Shown here piece after piece: positions 53,108 to 62,456 of a stretch of 64,000 nucleotides of DNA; position 1 is the first letter of the stretch; every line of letters starts with the position of its first letter. The notes beneath the pieces were generated by a model, which did not search any database, had not been told where the DNA came from, and saw only the letters and a list, made by a program, of their open reading frames with translations. The position numbers were made by a program, and so were the translations under genes. This DNA comes from Parabacteroides bouchesdurhonensis. GTDB lineage: Bacteria > Bacteroidota > Bacteroidia > Bacteroidales > Tannerellaceae. The stretch is taken from contig NZ_LT896588.1 in assembly GCF_900186615.1 (NCBI RefSeq), forward strand, positions 828,789-892,788, read 5' to 3'.

Positions 53108-54022
53108 TTATTCTTTTATATTTCGGTAATTGGCAGGCGATATTCCCAGTTTTGCTTTCACATATTTGCCAAAAAAAGAGGGATTCGGGAAATCAAATTC
53201 TATGGCAAGCTCCTTGATTGACTTGTCTGAGTGCATTAACCGGTATTTGATACGTTCGATGACATTCTCATTAATCAGATCCAATGCAGTGCGACCACTT
53301 GCCATTTTTATACAGGTGGACAGATATTTAGGACTATAACAAAGTATATCTGCATAATATTTTACAGAACGGTGAGAACCATCATCTTGTGACAACAATT
53401 CCATAAACTGGTATAAGATGTAGTCAGCTTGTCTGATTCCATTTTCTTGAGTTTCACCATCCTTTCGTTGGTGACAGGAACTTTTTCCAAGGATTCCTAT
53501 CAAGTCACAGAATAAGGCTGTAAACAGATGACGTATTACTTCATTATTATAACGATGAGGTTCCTCATTGATTCTTGTCAGAATCATTTCCTTATACGCT
53601 TTGAAAAGTTTTAGATTGCTATTTTTTTCGTCTGCTGGCTTCACAGGATTATTGTAAATATGCACTGTCGTATCCCATATTTCTTTACCAATTTTTACAG
53701 TTTGTTGTAAAAAGGAAGAGGAGAAACCGACAAGGCTGATTCTATTATTTGGCGTTATCATAGTATGCTGGATTATAGCTCCCGGTTGCCCTAATAATAA
53801 ATCACCTGCTTGTAACAAGCATCTTCTATTATCAACTTCCAATTGAACACTACCTTCCAAACATAGTGCTACAAGAAAACATCCCAACTTAACAGAATCT
53901 TCAATATCGGGAATTCCTGTCCATGTGTCTATGATTACAAAATCATCGTCAACATAAATTGCCTTCTCTTTATTCTTTTTAAAATCTTCTATATAGATGG
54001 TCTTAATTTCCTTTTCATCCAT
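53108..54022 (-). CDS. AraC family regulator, likely controller of the RND operon
   Basis: The 304-residue protein has an N-terminal cupin-like sensing domain (VKLGCFLVALCLEGSVQLEVD, GDLLLGQPG) and a C-terminal AraC domain with YYADILCYSPKYLSTCIK and DKSIKELAIEFDFPNPSFFGKYVKAKLGIS (second HTH; positions about 250-300). The frame is open 79 codons further, but MDEKEI at 54022 gives the usual size and follows a minus-strand -7 box TACCTTTG at 54042-54049. It is divergent from the efflux operon with a 197-bp shared intergenic region. Confidence 0.9.
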   Translation of the reverse strand: MDEKEIKTIYIEDFKKNKEKAIYVDDDFVIIDTWTGIPDIEDSVKLGCFLVALCLEGSVQLEVDNRRCLLQAGDLLLGQPGAIIQHTMITPNNRISLVGFSSSFLQQTVKIGKEIWDTTVHIYNNPVKPADEKNSNLKLFKAYKEMILTRINEEPHRYNNEVIRHLFTALFCDLIGILGKSSCHQRKDGETQENGIRQADYILYQFMELLSQDDGSHRSVKYYADILCYSPKYLSTCIKMASGRTALDLINENVIERIKYRLMHSDKSIKELAIEFDFPNPSFFGKYVKAKLGISPANYRNIKE

Positions 54023-54041
54023 TTTATCTATAATTTTTATG

Positions 54042-54188
54042 CAAAGGTAATGATTGTGGAGAAAAAAAGGATGTTCGATTATTCCTATTTTATATCCTTT
54101 TCTTATATAATTGGACAATGAAAAGAAAAATAGGACGCTTATGACAATGAACAGGACATCAGCATCTGTCCCCATTTGCCTACTTTTG
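54042..54188. promoter_or_regulatory. divergent promoters of araC-type gene and RND operon
   Basis: TACCTTTG (minus, 54042-54049) serves the regulator and TACTTTTG (plus, 54181-54188) the efflux operon. About 130 bp lie between them, enough for regulator sites, but I see no clear repeat pair. Confidence 0.5.
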
Positions 54189-54219
54189 TCATCCATTTTA
54201 AAATATGACAATAATAAGT

Positions 54220-55323
54220 ATGATGACAAGAAACCAAAAGTGGGTGCAATTGATGACATTCATTGGTTGCACAATGTTGTTTGCATCTTGCAAACAAACA
54301 ACGGAGAGCGAAATCCAGTCTTCTTATTCTACCATGAAAGTGGGAACTGCGGAAAAGGTCTTGACTTCTTCCTATTCAGCAACCATCCGTGGACGGCAGG
54401 ATATTGAAATCTTACCACAAATTTCCGGAACAATTGAGAAATTGTGTGTCAAGGAAGGAGAAGTAGTACGACGTGGACAATTGCTTTTTACAATTGACCC
54501 AGTACCCTATCAAGCCGCTCTTAAAACGGCAATAGCCAATGTTGAAGCTGCACGTGCAGCATTGGGAACAGCCCAACTCACTTATAATAGTCAAAAAGAA
54601 CTTTACACAAAGAAAGTCGTATCTGAATTTAGTTTGAAAACTGCGGAAAACAATTATCTGACTGCCAAAGCACAATTGGCACAGGCTGAAGCACAAGAGA
54701 TAAATGCCCGAAATAGTCTTTCATATACGCAAATCAAAAGTCCCAGTGATGGTGTGGTAGGAGCATTGCCTTTTCGGGTAGGAGCATTGGTAAGTCCCGG
54801 TTTGTCCCAATCATTAACAACGGTCAGTGACAATTCAGACATGTATGTTTATTTTTCCATGAACGAAAACCAATTACTTGCCCTGACCCGACAGTATGGA
54901 AGCATGGAAGAAACTCTGAAAAATATGCCGGAAGTGGAATTGAAATTGAATGATAACTCCATATATGAAAAGAAAGGTAAAATAGAATCCATTAGCGGTG
55001 TCATTGATCGTCAAACAGGAACAGTCGTAGTGCGTGCGGTATTTCCCAACGAAGCGCGAATACTCCATAGTGGAGCATCAGGTACAATATTAATACCCAG
55101 TTCTTATCATGAATGTATTGTGATTCCACAAGGAGCTACTGTGCAGATGCAAGACAAGACCTTGGTTTATAAAATAGTGGATGGAAAAGCTGTTTCCTCA
55201 ATTATAACTGTTGCTTCTATCAATGATGGACGTGAATACGTGGTACTTGGCGGATTAAAAATAGGGGATGAGATTGTATCAGAGGGAGCTGGGTTGTTGC
55301 GAGAAGGTATGCAAGTCAAATAA
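54220..55323 (+). CDS. RND efflux membrane fusion protein (AcrA/MexA family)
   Basis: The 367-residue lipoprotein couples the inner-membrane pump to the outer-membrane channel. The signal ends in MLFASC (lipobox). The fold follows: IRGRQDIEILPQISGTIEKL (lipoyl half), a helical hairpin rich in Ala, Gln and Glu (about 100-160), then LSYTQIKSPSDGVVGALP (second lipoyl half) and beta-barrel domains. Start codons at 54205, 54220 and 54223 are all possible; I chose 54220 from the -7 box position. It is first in a three-gene tripartite operon with 27 bp to the pump gene. Confidence 0.93.
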   Translation: MMTRNQKWVQLMTFIGCTMLFASCKQTTESEIQSSYSTMKVGTAEKVLTSSYSATIRGRQDIEILPQISGTIEKLCVKEGEVVRRGQLLFTIDPVPYQAALKTAIANVEAARAALGTAQLTYNSQKELYTKKVVSEFSLKTAENNYLTAKAQLAQAEAQEINARNSLSYTQIKSPSDGVVGALPFRVGALVSPGLSQSLTTVSDNSDMYVYFSMNENQLLALTRQYGSMEETLKNMPEVELKLNDNSIYEKKGKIESISGVIDRQTGTVVVRAVFPNEARILHSGASGTILIPSSYHECIVIPQGATVQMQDKTLVYKIVDGKAVSSIITVASINDGREYVVLGGLKIGDEIVSEGAGLLREGMQVK

Positions 55324-55350
55324 CCATTTGCTGGAAAATTATAGAATAGT

Positions 55351-58300
55351 ATGAAAGGAAATATATTTATCAAACGACCGGCAATGTCTATTGCCATATC
55401 CATATTGATATTGGCGATTGGATTTATTTCTCTCTTCTCATTACCTGTGGAACAATATCCTGACATTGCGCCTCCTACGGTTTATGTGACAGCCAATTAT
55501 ACTGGTGCTGATGCAGAATCTGTAATGAATAGTGTGATAATGCCATTAGAAGAGAGTATTAATGGTGTGGAAAATATGACATACATCACATCATCAGCAA
55601 CCAATTCCGGCTCTGCAACAATACAAGTGTATTTTAAACAAGGTACAGACCCTGACATGGCCGCAGTAAATGTGCAAAACAGGGTATCTAAAGCTCAAGG
55701 TTTGTTACCAGCGGAAGTTACAAAAATTGGTGTTGCCACCGAAAAACAACAGACCAGCTTCCTTCAAATTAATGCGTTAGCTTGTACGAATGGACGTTAC
55801 GACCAGACATTCCTTGGAAATTATCTGGATATCAACGTAATTCCACAAATCAAGCGTGTCAGTGGTGTTGGGGACGTAATGATGTTGGGCGATACCTATA
55901 GTATGCGAATATGGCTAAATCCTGAACGAATGGCACAATATGGACTTGAGCCATCAGATATTACTGCTATCTTAGGTGAACAAAATATAGAAGCTCCTAC
56001 AGGTTCATTGGGAGAAAACTCGAAGAATGTCTTTCAGTTAACGATGAAGTATCGTGGAAGATTGAAGAGTGTGGACGAATTCAAGAATACTGTTGTCAGA
56101 GCAAGAGAAGACGGTTCGGTTCTACGTCTTAGCGATGTGGCTGATGTCGAATTAGGCACTTTGTCATACAGTTTCAGAAGTGGAATGGATGACAAAGCAG
56201 CTGTGACATTCATGATTCATCAAACTGCGGGTTCCAATGCGACAGAGGTAAATAAGAACATTAAGGAAAGAATGGACGAAATGAGCAAGAGTTTACCCGA
56301 AGGTGTAGAATTTATCAATATGATGAGTTCCAATGATTTTCTTTTTGCGTCTATCCATAATGTGGTTGAAACATTAATCATTGCTATATTATTGGTTGTT
56401 CTGGTAGTTTACTTTTTTCTACAAGATTTTAAAAGTACACTGATACCTTCGATTTCTATTATTGTTTCATTGGTTGGAACATTTGCTTGTTTGGTCGCAG
56501 CAGGATTCAGTATCAACATTCTTACGCTATTTGCTTTAGTGCTTGCCATTGGTACGGTGGTAGATGATGCCATTGTTGTAGTTGAAGCCGTACAAGCCAA
56601 ATTTGATGCAGGATACAAATCATCTTATTTGGCAACCAAAGATGCGATGGGCGATGTAACTATGGCTATTATTTCTTGTACTTGCGTTTTTATGGCGGTG
56701 TTTGTACCGGTAACTTTTATGGGAGGTACATCCGGTATCTTTTATACCCAATTTGGTATCACAATGGCTACATCGGTAGGTATTTCCATGATTTCCGCAT
56801 TGATTCTTTGTCCTGCCCTTTGTGCCATTATGATGCGGCCATCTGATGGAACAAAGAGTGCGACAAGTATCAATGGCCGGGTACGGGCGGCATACAACGC
56901 TTCATTTAATGCCGTATTGGGCAAATATAAGCGAGGAGTGTTGTTCTTCATTCGCCATCGTTGGCTGGTATGGACTTCGCTGGTTGTTTCCATCGTATTA
57001 CTTGTTTATTTTATGAGTACTACGAAGACTGGTCTTGTGCCACAAGAAGACCAAAGTGTTATTATGGTAAACGTAGCCACATCTCCCGGAAGTACATTGG
57101 AAGAAACTAACAAAGTAATGGACAAATTGCGAGGTATTGTAGATAACACCCCTGAAGTAGAACATTATGCGCATGTAGCCGGATATGGCTTTATGTCAGG
57201 TCAAGGAACATCCTACGGTATGATGATTATTCGTCTGAAAGATTGGGATGAAAGGAAGGGTAGCGAACATTCTTCAGCCGCAGTAATCGCTCGCATGAAT
57301 GAACAATTCTATGCCATTAAGGATGCTCAAGTGTTCAGCTTTGAACCGGGGATGATTCCGGGATATGGTATGGGTAATTCCATTGAACTTAATCTGCAAG
57401 ATAAAACCGGTGGTGATATGGCGACATTTTACAATTCCGTCATGCGTTTTCTCGGCGCATTAAATGAACGACCGGAAGTTGATATGGCTTATACTTCCTA
57501 TGCCATGAATTTTCCACAGATTGCAGTTGATATAGATGCGGCAAAATGCAAACGAGCGGGTATTTTTCCTACAGCGGTACTGGATGTATTAGGAAGTTAT
57601 TGTGGAGGCGCTTATATCAGTAACTACAACCAGTTTGGCAAGGTATATCGTGTAATGATGCAGGCGGCACCGGATTATAGATTGGATGAACATGCTTTAA
57701 ATAATATGTTCGTGAGAAATGGTACGGAAATGGCTCCAATCAGTCAGTTCGTTACATTGAAAAAAGTACTTGGACCAGAAGTTGCTAACCGCTTTAATCT
57801 TTACAGCTCCATTGCTGCAAGCGTAAACCCTGCAATAGGATATTCTTCAGGGGAAGTCCAAAAGGTTATTAAAGAAGTAGCCATGCAGACATTACCATCA
57901 GGCTATGATTATGAGTATAGTGGAATGTCGCGCGAAGAGGCGAGCAATGGAGGTGGAAAAACCGCATTTATTTATGCTGTATGCATCTTGTTTATTTATC
58001 TGATTTTGGTCTGTCTTTATGAAAGTTTTTTGATACCATTTGCGGTTATTCTGTCTGTTCCATTCGGTCTGATGGGTTCATTCTTGTTCGCTCGTATTTT
58101 TGGATTGGAAAACAACATTTATTTGCAAACCGGAGTCATCATGTTGATAGGTCTGCTTGCAAAGACTGCTATTCTAATTACGGAATACGCTGTTGAACGG
58201 CGGCGTAAAGGAATGGGCATAATCGAGTCTGCTTACAATGCCGCACAGGTTCGTTTACGTCCGATTCTGATGACGGTATTAACCATGATATTCGGTATGC

Positions 58301-58551
58301 TTCCACTCATGTTTGCTACCGGAGCTGGGGCAAATGGCAATTCTTCACTGGGAACAGGTGTTGTGGGTGGTATGGCTATCGGCACTTTGGCTTTGCTCTT
58401 TGTAGTACCAGTATTTTATATTGCATTCGAGTATTTGCAAGAGAAGATACGCAAACCTTTAGAGGAGGAAGCTGATGTTCAGGTATTACTCGAAAAAGAA
58501 AGAAGCTATGCAGAACGTAGTTCTTTTAATCAAAATGGAAAATCGAAATAA
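55351..58551 (+). CDS. RND family multidrug efflux pump (HAE1, AcrB-like)
   Basis: The 1066-residue inner-membrane trimeric pump exchanges protons for hydrophobic substrates. It has the 12-span RND topology with two large periplasmic loops. The proton relay is intact: two Asp in TM4 (GTVVDDAIVVVEAV) and a Lys in TM10 (LLAKTAILITEYA). The opening FIKRPAMSIAISILILAIG and PVEQYPDIAPPTV are typical of the HAE1 group. Substrates cannot be read from the sequence. A normal Bacteroidota tripartite pump, but its place next to rteAB is unusual. Confidence 0.95.
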   Translation: MKGNIFIKRPAMSIAISILILAIGFISLFSLPVEQYPDIAPPTVYVTANYTGADAESVMNSVIMPLEESINGVENMTYITSSATNSGSATIQVYFKQGTDPDMAAVNVQNRVSKAQGLLPAEVTKIGVATEKQQTSFLQINALACTNGRYDQTFLGNYLDINVIPQIKRVSGVGDVMMLGDTYSMRIWLNPERMAQYGLEPSDITAILGEQNIEAPTGSLGENSKNVFQLTMKYRGRLKSVDEFKNTVVRAREDGSVLRLSDVADVELGTLSYSFRSGMDDKAAVTFMIHQTAGSNATEVNKNIKERMDEMSKSLPEGVEFINMMSSNDFLFASIHNVVETLIIAILLVVLVVYFFLQDFKSTLIPSISIIVSLVGTFACLVAAGFSINILTLFALVLAIGTVVDDAIVVVEAVQAKFDAGYKSSYLATKDAMGDVTMAIISCTCVFMAVFVPVTFMGGTSGIFYTQFGITMATSVGISMISALILCPALCAIMMRPSDGTKSATSINGRVRAAYNASFNAVLGKYKRGVLFFIRHRWLVWTSLVVSIVLLVYFMSTTKTGLVPQEDQSVIMVNVATSPGSTLEETNKVMDKLRGIVDNTPEVEHYAHVAGYGFMSGQGTSYGMMIIRLKDWDERKGSEHSSAAVIARMNEQFYAIKDAQVFSFEPGMIPGYGMGNSIELNLQDKTGGDMATFYNSVMRFLGALNERPEVDMAYTSYAMNFPQIAVDIDAAKCKRAGIFPTAVLDVLGSYCGGAYISNYNQFGKVYRVMMQAAPDYRLDEHALNNMFVRNGTEMAPISQFVTLKKVLGPEVANRFNLYSSIAASVNPAIGYSSGEVQKVIKEVAMQTLPSGYDYEYSGMSREEASNGGGKTAFIYAVCILFIYLILVCLYESFLIPFAVILSVPFGLMGSFLFARIFGLENNIYLQTGVIMLIGLLAKTAILITEYAVERRRKGMGIIESAYNAAQVRLRPILMTVLTMIFGMLPLMFATGAGANGNSSLGTGVVGGMAIGTLALLFVVPVFYIAFEYLQEKIRKPLEEEADVQVLLEKERSYAERSSFNQNGKSK

Positions 58552-58564
58552 ACGAAGATACAGC

Positions 58565-59932
58565 ATGAGGAAAATAATATTATCGGTAACTGCAACTATT
58601 TTATTGAGTAGTTGTGGAATATATAAAAAATATCAACCAACGACGACCGTCCCCGACAACCTGTATGGAGAGGGAGTATCTGTAAATAATAATGATACAA
58701 CCAATTTAGGTTGTTTAGATTGGAAAGATCTCTTTGCCGATTCTACCTTACAAAGGCTTATTGAAAAGGGATTGCAGAATAATGCAGACTATCTGTCAGC
58801 ACAGCTACGTGTAGAAGAAGCTGAGGCGACTTTACTTTCTGCCAAACTTGCTTTTTTACCGTCCTTTGCCCTCGCACCGCAAGGCTCAATAAGCAGTTTT
58901 GATAAAACCAAAGCTACTCAGACATATAGCCTGCCTGTTACTGCCAGTTGGGAAATAGACATCTTTGGTAAGCTACGTAATGCAAAACAACAGTCCAAAG
59001 CTTTGTACGCCCAGAGTCAAGATTACAAGATGGCGGTTCGTACAAAATTGATTGCAAGTATTGCCAATACGTATTATACGTTACTGATGCTGGACGAACA
59101 ATTGGCTTTGGCAAATAAGACAGAAGCAGCATGGGAGGAAACGGTAAAGACAGCCCGGGCATTGATGGACGCCGGACAATATAATGAAGCCGGAGTGGCA
59201 CAAATGGAAGCAGCATACTACAATGTGCAGACATCCGTCCTAAGTTTGCAAGAACAAATTAATCAGACTGAAAACAGCCTTGCGCTCTTGTTGGCAGAAA
59301 CTCCTCAACACTATGGCAGAGGAAAATTGTCTGCACAGCATTTTCCTGAGATATTTTCAGTAGGAGTTCCTATGCAAATACTGGCTAATCGTCCGGATGT
59401 TCGATCTACAGAACGGGCATTAGAGGCTGCTTTCTATGGGACTAATCAAGCTCGCTCTGCTTTCTATCCTTCTATCACGTTGAGTGGAAATGCAGGTTGG
59501 ACAAATTCGGCAGGAAGTCTGATTATTAATCCAGCTAAATTTCTTGCATCGGCAGTAGGTTCACTCATACAACCATTGTTCAATCGCGGTCAAGTTATTG
59601 CCCAATATCGTATTGCTAAAGCGCAACAAGAAGAAGCAGTTCTTGCCTTTCGACAATCTCTGTTGAACGCTGGTAATGAAGTAAATAATGCTTTAAAGGC
59701 CTATCAAACAAGTAAGAGTAAGACATTGTTGTTCAATAATCAAATAAATTCTTTACAGAAAGCAATGGAAAGTACGTCTTTGCTTATGCAACATGGTACT
59801 GTCAACTATTTGGAAGTGCTTACAGCCCGACAAGCATTGCTTGATGCGCAACTGGCACAAACAACCAATCAGTTTACTGAGATACAAAGTTTGATTAATC
59901 TTTACCAAGCGTTAGGTGGTGGACAAAAGTAG
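58565..59932 (+). CDS. RND outer-membrane factor lipoprotein (TolC/OprM-like)
   Basis: The 455-residue protein has a lipoprotein signal (ILLSSC) and two OEP repeats: LQRLIEKGLQNNADYLSAQLRVEEAEA and the second at about 250-440 with NRPDVRSTERALEAAFYGTNQARSAFYPSI, the classic motif. Alternative starts up to 30 codons earlier overlap the pump gene; MRKIIL at 58565 gives a proper signal. It completes the tripartite efflux system and is followed 214 bp later by rteA. Confidence 0.92.
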   Translation: MRKIILSVTATILLSSCGIYKKYQPTTTVPDNLYGEGVSVNNNDTTNLGCLDWKDLFADSTLQRLIEKGLQNNADYLSAQLRVEEAEATLLSAKLAFLPSFALAPQGSISSFDKTKATQTYSLPVTASWEIDIFGKLRNAKQQSKALYAQSQDYKMAVRTKLIASIANTYYTLLMLDEQLALANKTEAAWEETVKTARALMDAGQYNEAGVAQMEAAYYNVQTSVLSLQEQINQTENSLALLLAETPQHYGRGKLSAQHFPEIFSVGVPMQILANRPDVRSTERALEAAFYGTNQARSAFYPSITLSGNAGWTNSAGSLIINPAKFLASAVGSLIQPLFNRGQVIAQYRIAKAQQEEAVLAFRQSLLNAGNEVNNALKAYQTSKSKTLLFNNQINSLQKAMESTSLLMQHGTVNYLEVLTARQALLDAQLAQTTNQFTEIQSLINLYQALGGGQK

Positions 59933-59980
59933 AAAACCATCATACTATTTTTCTATATATTCACTTTAAAGCGGAGAATA

Positions 59981-60008
59981 GGCTGTTCGGAGAATATTCC
60001 GAACAGCC
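59981..60008. other. perfect 11-bp hairpin between the OMF gene and rteA
   Basis: GGCTGTTCGGA (59981-59991) and TCCGAACAGCC (59998-60008) have a 6-base loop. No T tract follows, so it is not a textbook terminator; it may be a partial terminator, a processing site or an attenuator of rteA expression. Confidence 0.55.
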
Positions 60009-60146
60009 CATGTCTATTAGAGTCGAGAAATTATTTTTCTTATAACCGTGCAGTTTCGTTGTTGCTATGTTAATAATCAGATATTCTAATTGGTGAGTAT
60101 AGTTACTGTTAAAAGAAAGAATAAATCATAATAACATTAGAATTAT

Positions 60147-62456
60147 ATGAAATATGTCCAGAAACTAATTGCTTTTGGCTATTTGCTGATGGCATTGTTA
60201 ATCGGATGTATCGCTTATATTTGGCATGGCGAATGGCAAGAAGTGGAGGCATTAGAATCTGATAACCGTCAGATTGACGAATTCCGAAAAGACATAAACA
60301 ATATCCATATTCAACTGATAGAGTTTTCTCTTTTGGGTGAAACGATATTGGAATGGGATGATGAAGATTTAGGACTTTACCATGCCCGGCGTATGTCAAT
60401 AGACAGTATGCTCTGCCGTTTCAAGGTTACCTATCCTGCGGAGCGTATAGACAGTGTACGGCGTCTTCTTGAAAATAAGGAGCGACAGATGCGCCAAATC
60501 GTTCAAGTACTTGAACAGCAACAAGTCATCAACGATAAGATAACCAGCCAAATACCTGTAATCGTGCAGAAGAGTGTGCAGGAACAGCCCAAGAAGTCCA
60601 AGCGCAAGGGTTTCTTGGGCATCTTTGGCAAAAAGGAAGAAGCGAAACCAACTGCGACAACTGCGATGCTCCGTTCCCTTAATCGGAATATGATAGCTGA
60701 ACAACAGGCACAAAGTCGCCGTTTGTCGGAACACGCCGATAGCCTTGCTGCACGAAATGCGGAACTCAACAGACAACTGCAAGGACTGGTAGTTCAAATA
60801 GACGAGAAAGTTCAAGCAGACTTACAGAAACGGGAAGCGGAAATAGCCGCCATGCGTGAAAGGTCTTTTATTCAGATAGGTGGCTTGACAGGATTCGTTG
60901 TGTTGTTATTGATAATCTCTTACATAATTATCCACCGAAATATCACCCGTATCAAACGATACAAACGAGAAACTGCGGATTTAATAGAACAGTTGAAACA
61001 GTCTGTTGAACAGAACGAGGCACTGATAGCCTCCCGCAAGAAAGCCGTGCATACCATTACCCATGAACTGCGCACTCCGCTGACGGCAATCACGGGCTAT
61101 GCCGGACTGATGCGGAAAGATTATAATACGGATAAAATCGGGGGTTATATCCAAAATATTCAGCAGTCCTCCGACCGTATGCGTGAAATGCTCAACATCC
61201 TATTGAGTTTTTTCCGTCTGGATAACGGCAAGGAACAGTCGAACATTTCTCCGTGCAGGATTTCCGCAATCATTCACACGCTCGAAACGGAGTTTATGCC
61301 AATCGCCATGAACAAGGGATTGGCTCTGACAATACATTGCCACAAGGATGCCCTCGTCCGGACAGATAAAGAACGTATCCTGCAAATCGGAAATAATCTA
61401 CTGTCAAACGCCATCAAATTCACGAAGAATGGTAGCGTTTCTCTGACAATGGATTATAATAACGATACGCTGACACTTATCGTCAAAGATACGGGTACGG
61501 GTATGACCGAAGAGGAACAGCAACGTGTGTTCGGTGCGTTTGAACGTCTGTCAAACGCTGCTGCAAAGGACGGCTTCGGATTAGGTCTTTCCATTGTGGA
61601 GCGTATCGTGGCAATGCTTGGCGGCACAATCCGACTGGAGAGCGAGAAAGGCAAGGGCAGCCGTTTCACGGTGGAAATCTTCATGCAGACAGCCGAGGAA
61701 CTGCCGGAACAGTTCAATTCAAGTTCTGTTCGTCACAATGAAGCATACCATGACGTAATTGCCATAGATAATGACGAAGTTTTGCTCCTGATGCTGAAAG
61801 AAATGTATGCACAGGAAAGGATACATTGCGACACTTGCACTGATGCTGCGGAACTGATGGAAATGCTACGCCGAAAAGAATACAGTCTGCTTCTGACCGA
61901 TTTGAACATGCCGGATATAAACGGCTTCGAGCTGCTGGAACTTCTGCGCACCTCCAACATCGGCAATTCAAGAACTATTCCTGTTGTCGTGACAACCGCT
62001 TCGGGCAGTTGCAGCAAGGAGGAGCTTATGGAACGTGGATTTGCCGATTGCCTGCTCAAACCGTTCTCCATATCGGAGCTGATGGAGGTTTCCGACAAAT
62101 GCGCCATGAAAATGGAGCAAATCGAAAAACCGGATTTCACCTCCCTATTATCCTACGGCAATGAATCCGTCATGCTGGATAAACTGATAACGGAAACCGA
62201 AAAGGAAATGCTGGCAATCAGGGATGCGGAACGGCGGAAAGACCTTCAAGAACTGGATGCCCTTACACACCACCTGCGTAGTTCGTGGGAGATACTTCGC
62301 GCTGACCTGCCATTAAGGGAACTTTATAAACAGCTTCATGGAAGTGCCGCTCCTGACTATGAAGCATTGAACAAAGCCGTGACTGCTGTATTGGATAAGG
62401 GTTCGGAGATAATCCAACAGGCAAAAGAAGAAAGGAGAAAATACAACAATGGATAA
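60147..62456 (+). CDS. rteA: RteA-like hybrid sensor histidine kinase
   Basis: RteA is the sensor that with RteB controls excision and transfer of CTnDOT-type elements. The 769-residue protein has a first membrane span (about 5-27), a periplasmic or linker region with coiled coil and the RKGFLGIFGKKEE segment, a second span near 245-265, a histidine kinase core with H306 in THELRTPL, N and G boxes (NNLLSNAIKF, GFGLGLSIV), a receiver with D585 in LLLTDLNMP and a C-terminal Hpt-like domain with H708/H709. It overlaps rteB by 8 bp. Confidence 0.94.
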   Translation: MKYVQKLIAFGYLLMALLIGCIAYIWHGEWQEVEALESDNRQIDEFRKDINNIHIQLIEFSLLGETILEWDDEDLGLYHARRMSIDSMLCRFKVTYPAERIDSVRRLLENKERQMRQIVQVLEQQQVINDKITSQIPVIVQKSVQEQPKKSKRKGFLGIFGKKEEAKPTATTAMLRSLNRNMIAEQQAQSRRLSEHADSLAARNAELNRQLQGLVVQIDEKVQADLQKREAEIAAMRERSFIQIGGLTGFVVLLLIISYIIIHRNITRIKRYKRETADLIEQLKQSVEQNEALIASRKKAVHTITHELRTPLTAITGYAGLMRKDYNTDKIGGYIQNIQQSSDRMREMLNILLSFFRLDNGKEQSNISPCRISAIIHTLETEFMPIAMNKGLALTIHCHKDALVRTDKERILQIGNNLLSNAIKFTKNGSVSLTMDYNNDTLTLIVKDTGTGMTEEEQQRVFGAFERLSNAAAKDGFGLGLSIVERIVAMLGGTIRLESEKGKGSRFTVEIFMQTAEELPEQFNSSSVRHNEAYHDVIAIDNDEVLLLMLKEMYAQERIHCDTCTDAAELMEMLRRKEYSLLLTDLNMPDINGFELLELLRTSNIGNSRTIPVVVTTASGSCSKEELMERGFADCLLKPFSISELMEVSDKCAMKMEQIEKPDFTSLLSYGNESVMLDKLITETEKEMLAIRDAERRKDLQELDALTHHLRSSWEILRADLPLRELYKQLHGSAAPDYEALNKAVTAVLDKGSEIIQQAKEERRKYNNG

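Noticed and set aside
54220-60146. tetQ or another ribosomal-protection gene before rteA
   Set aside because: I looked for an EF-G-like GTPase with its P-loop and found only the RND operon.
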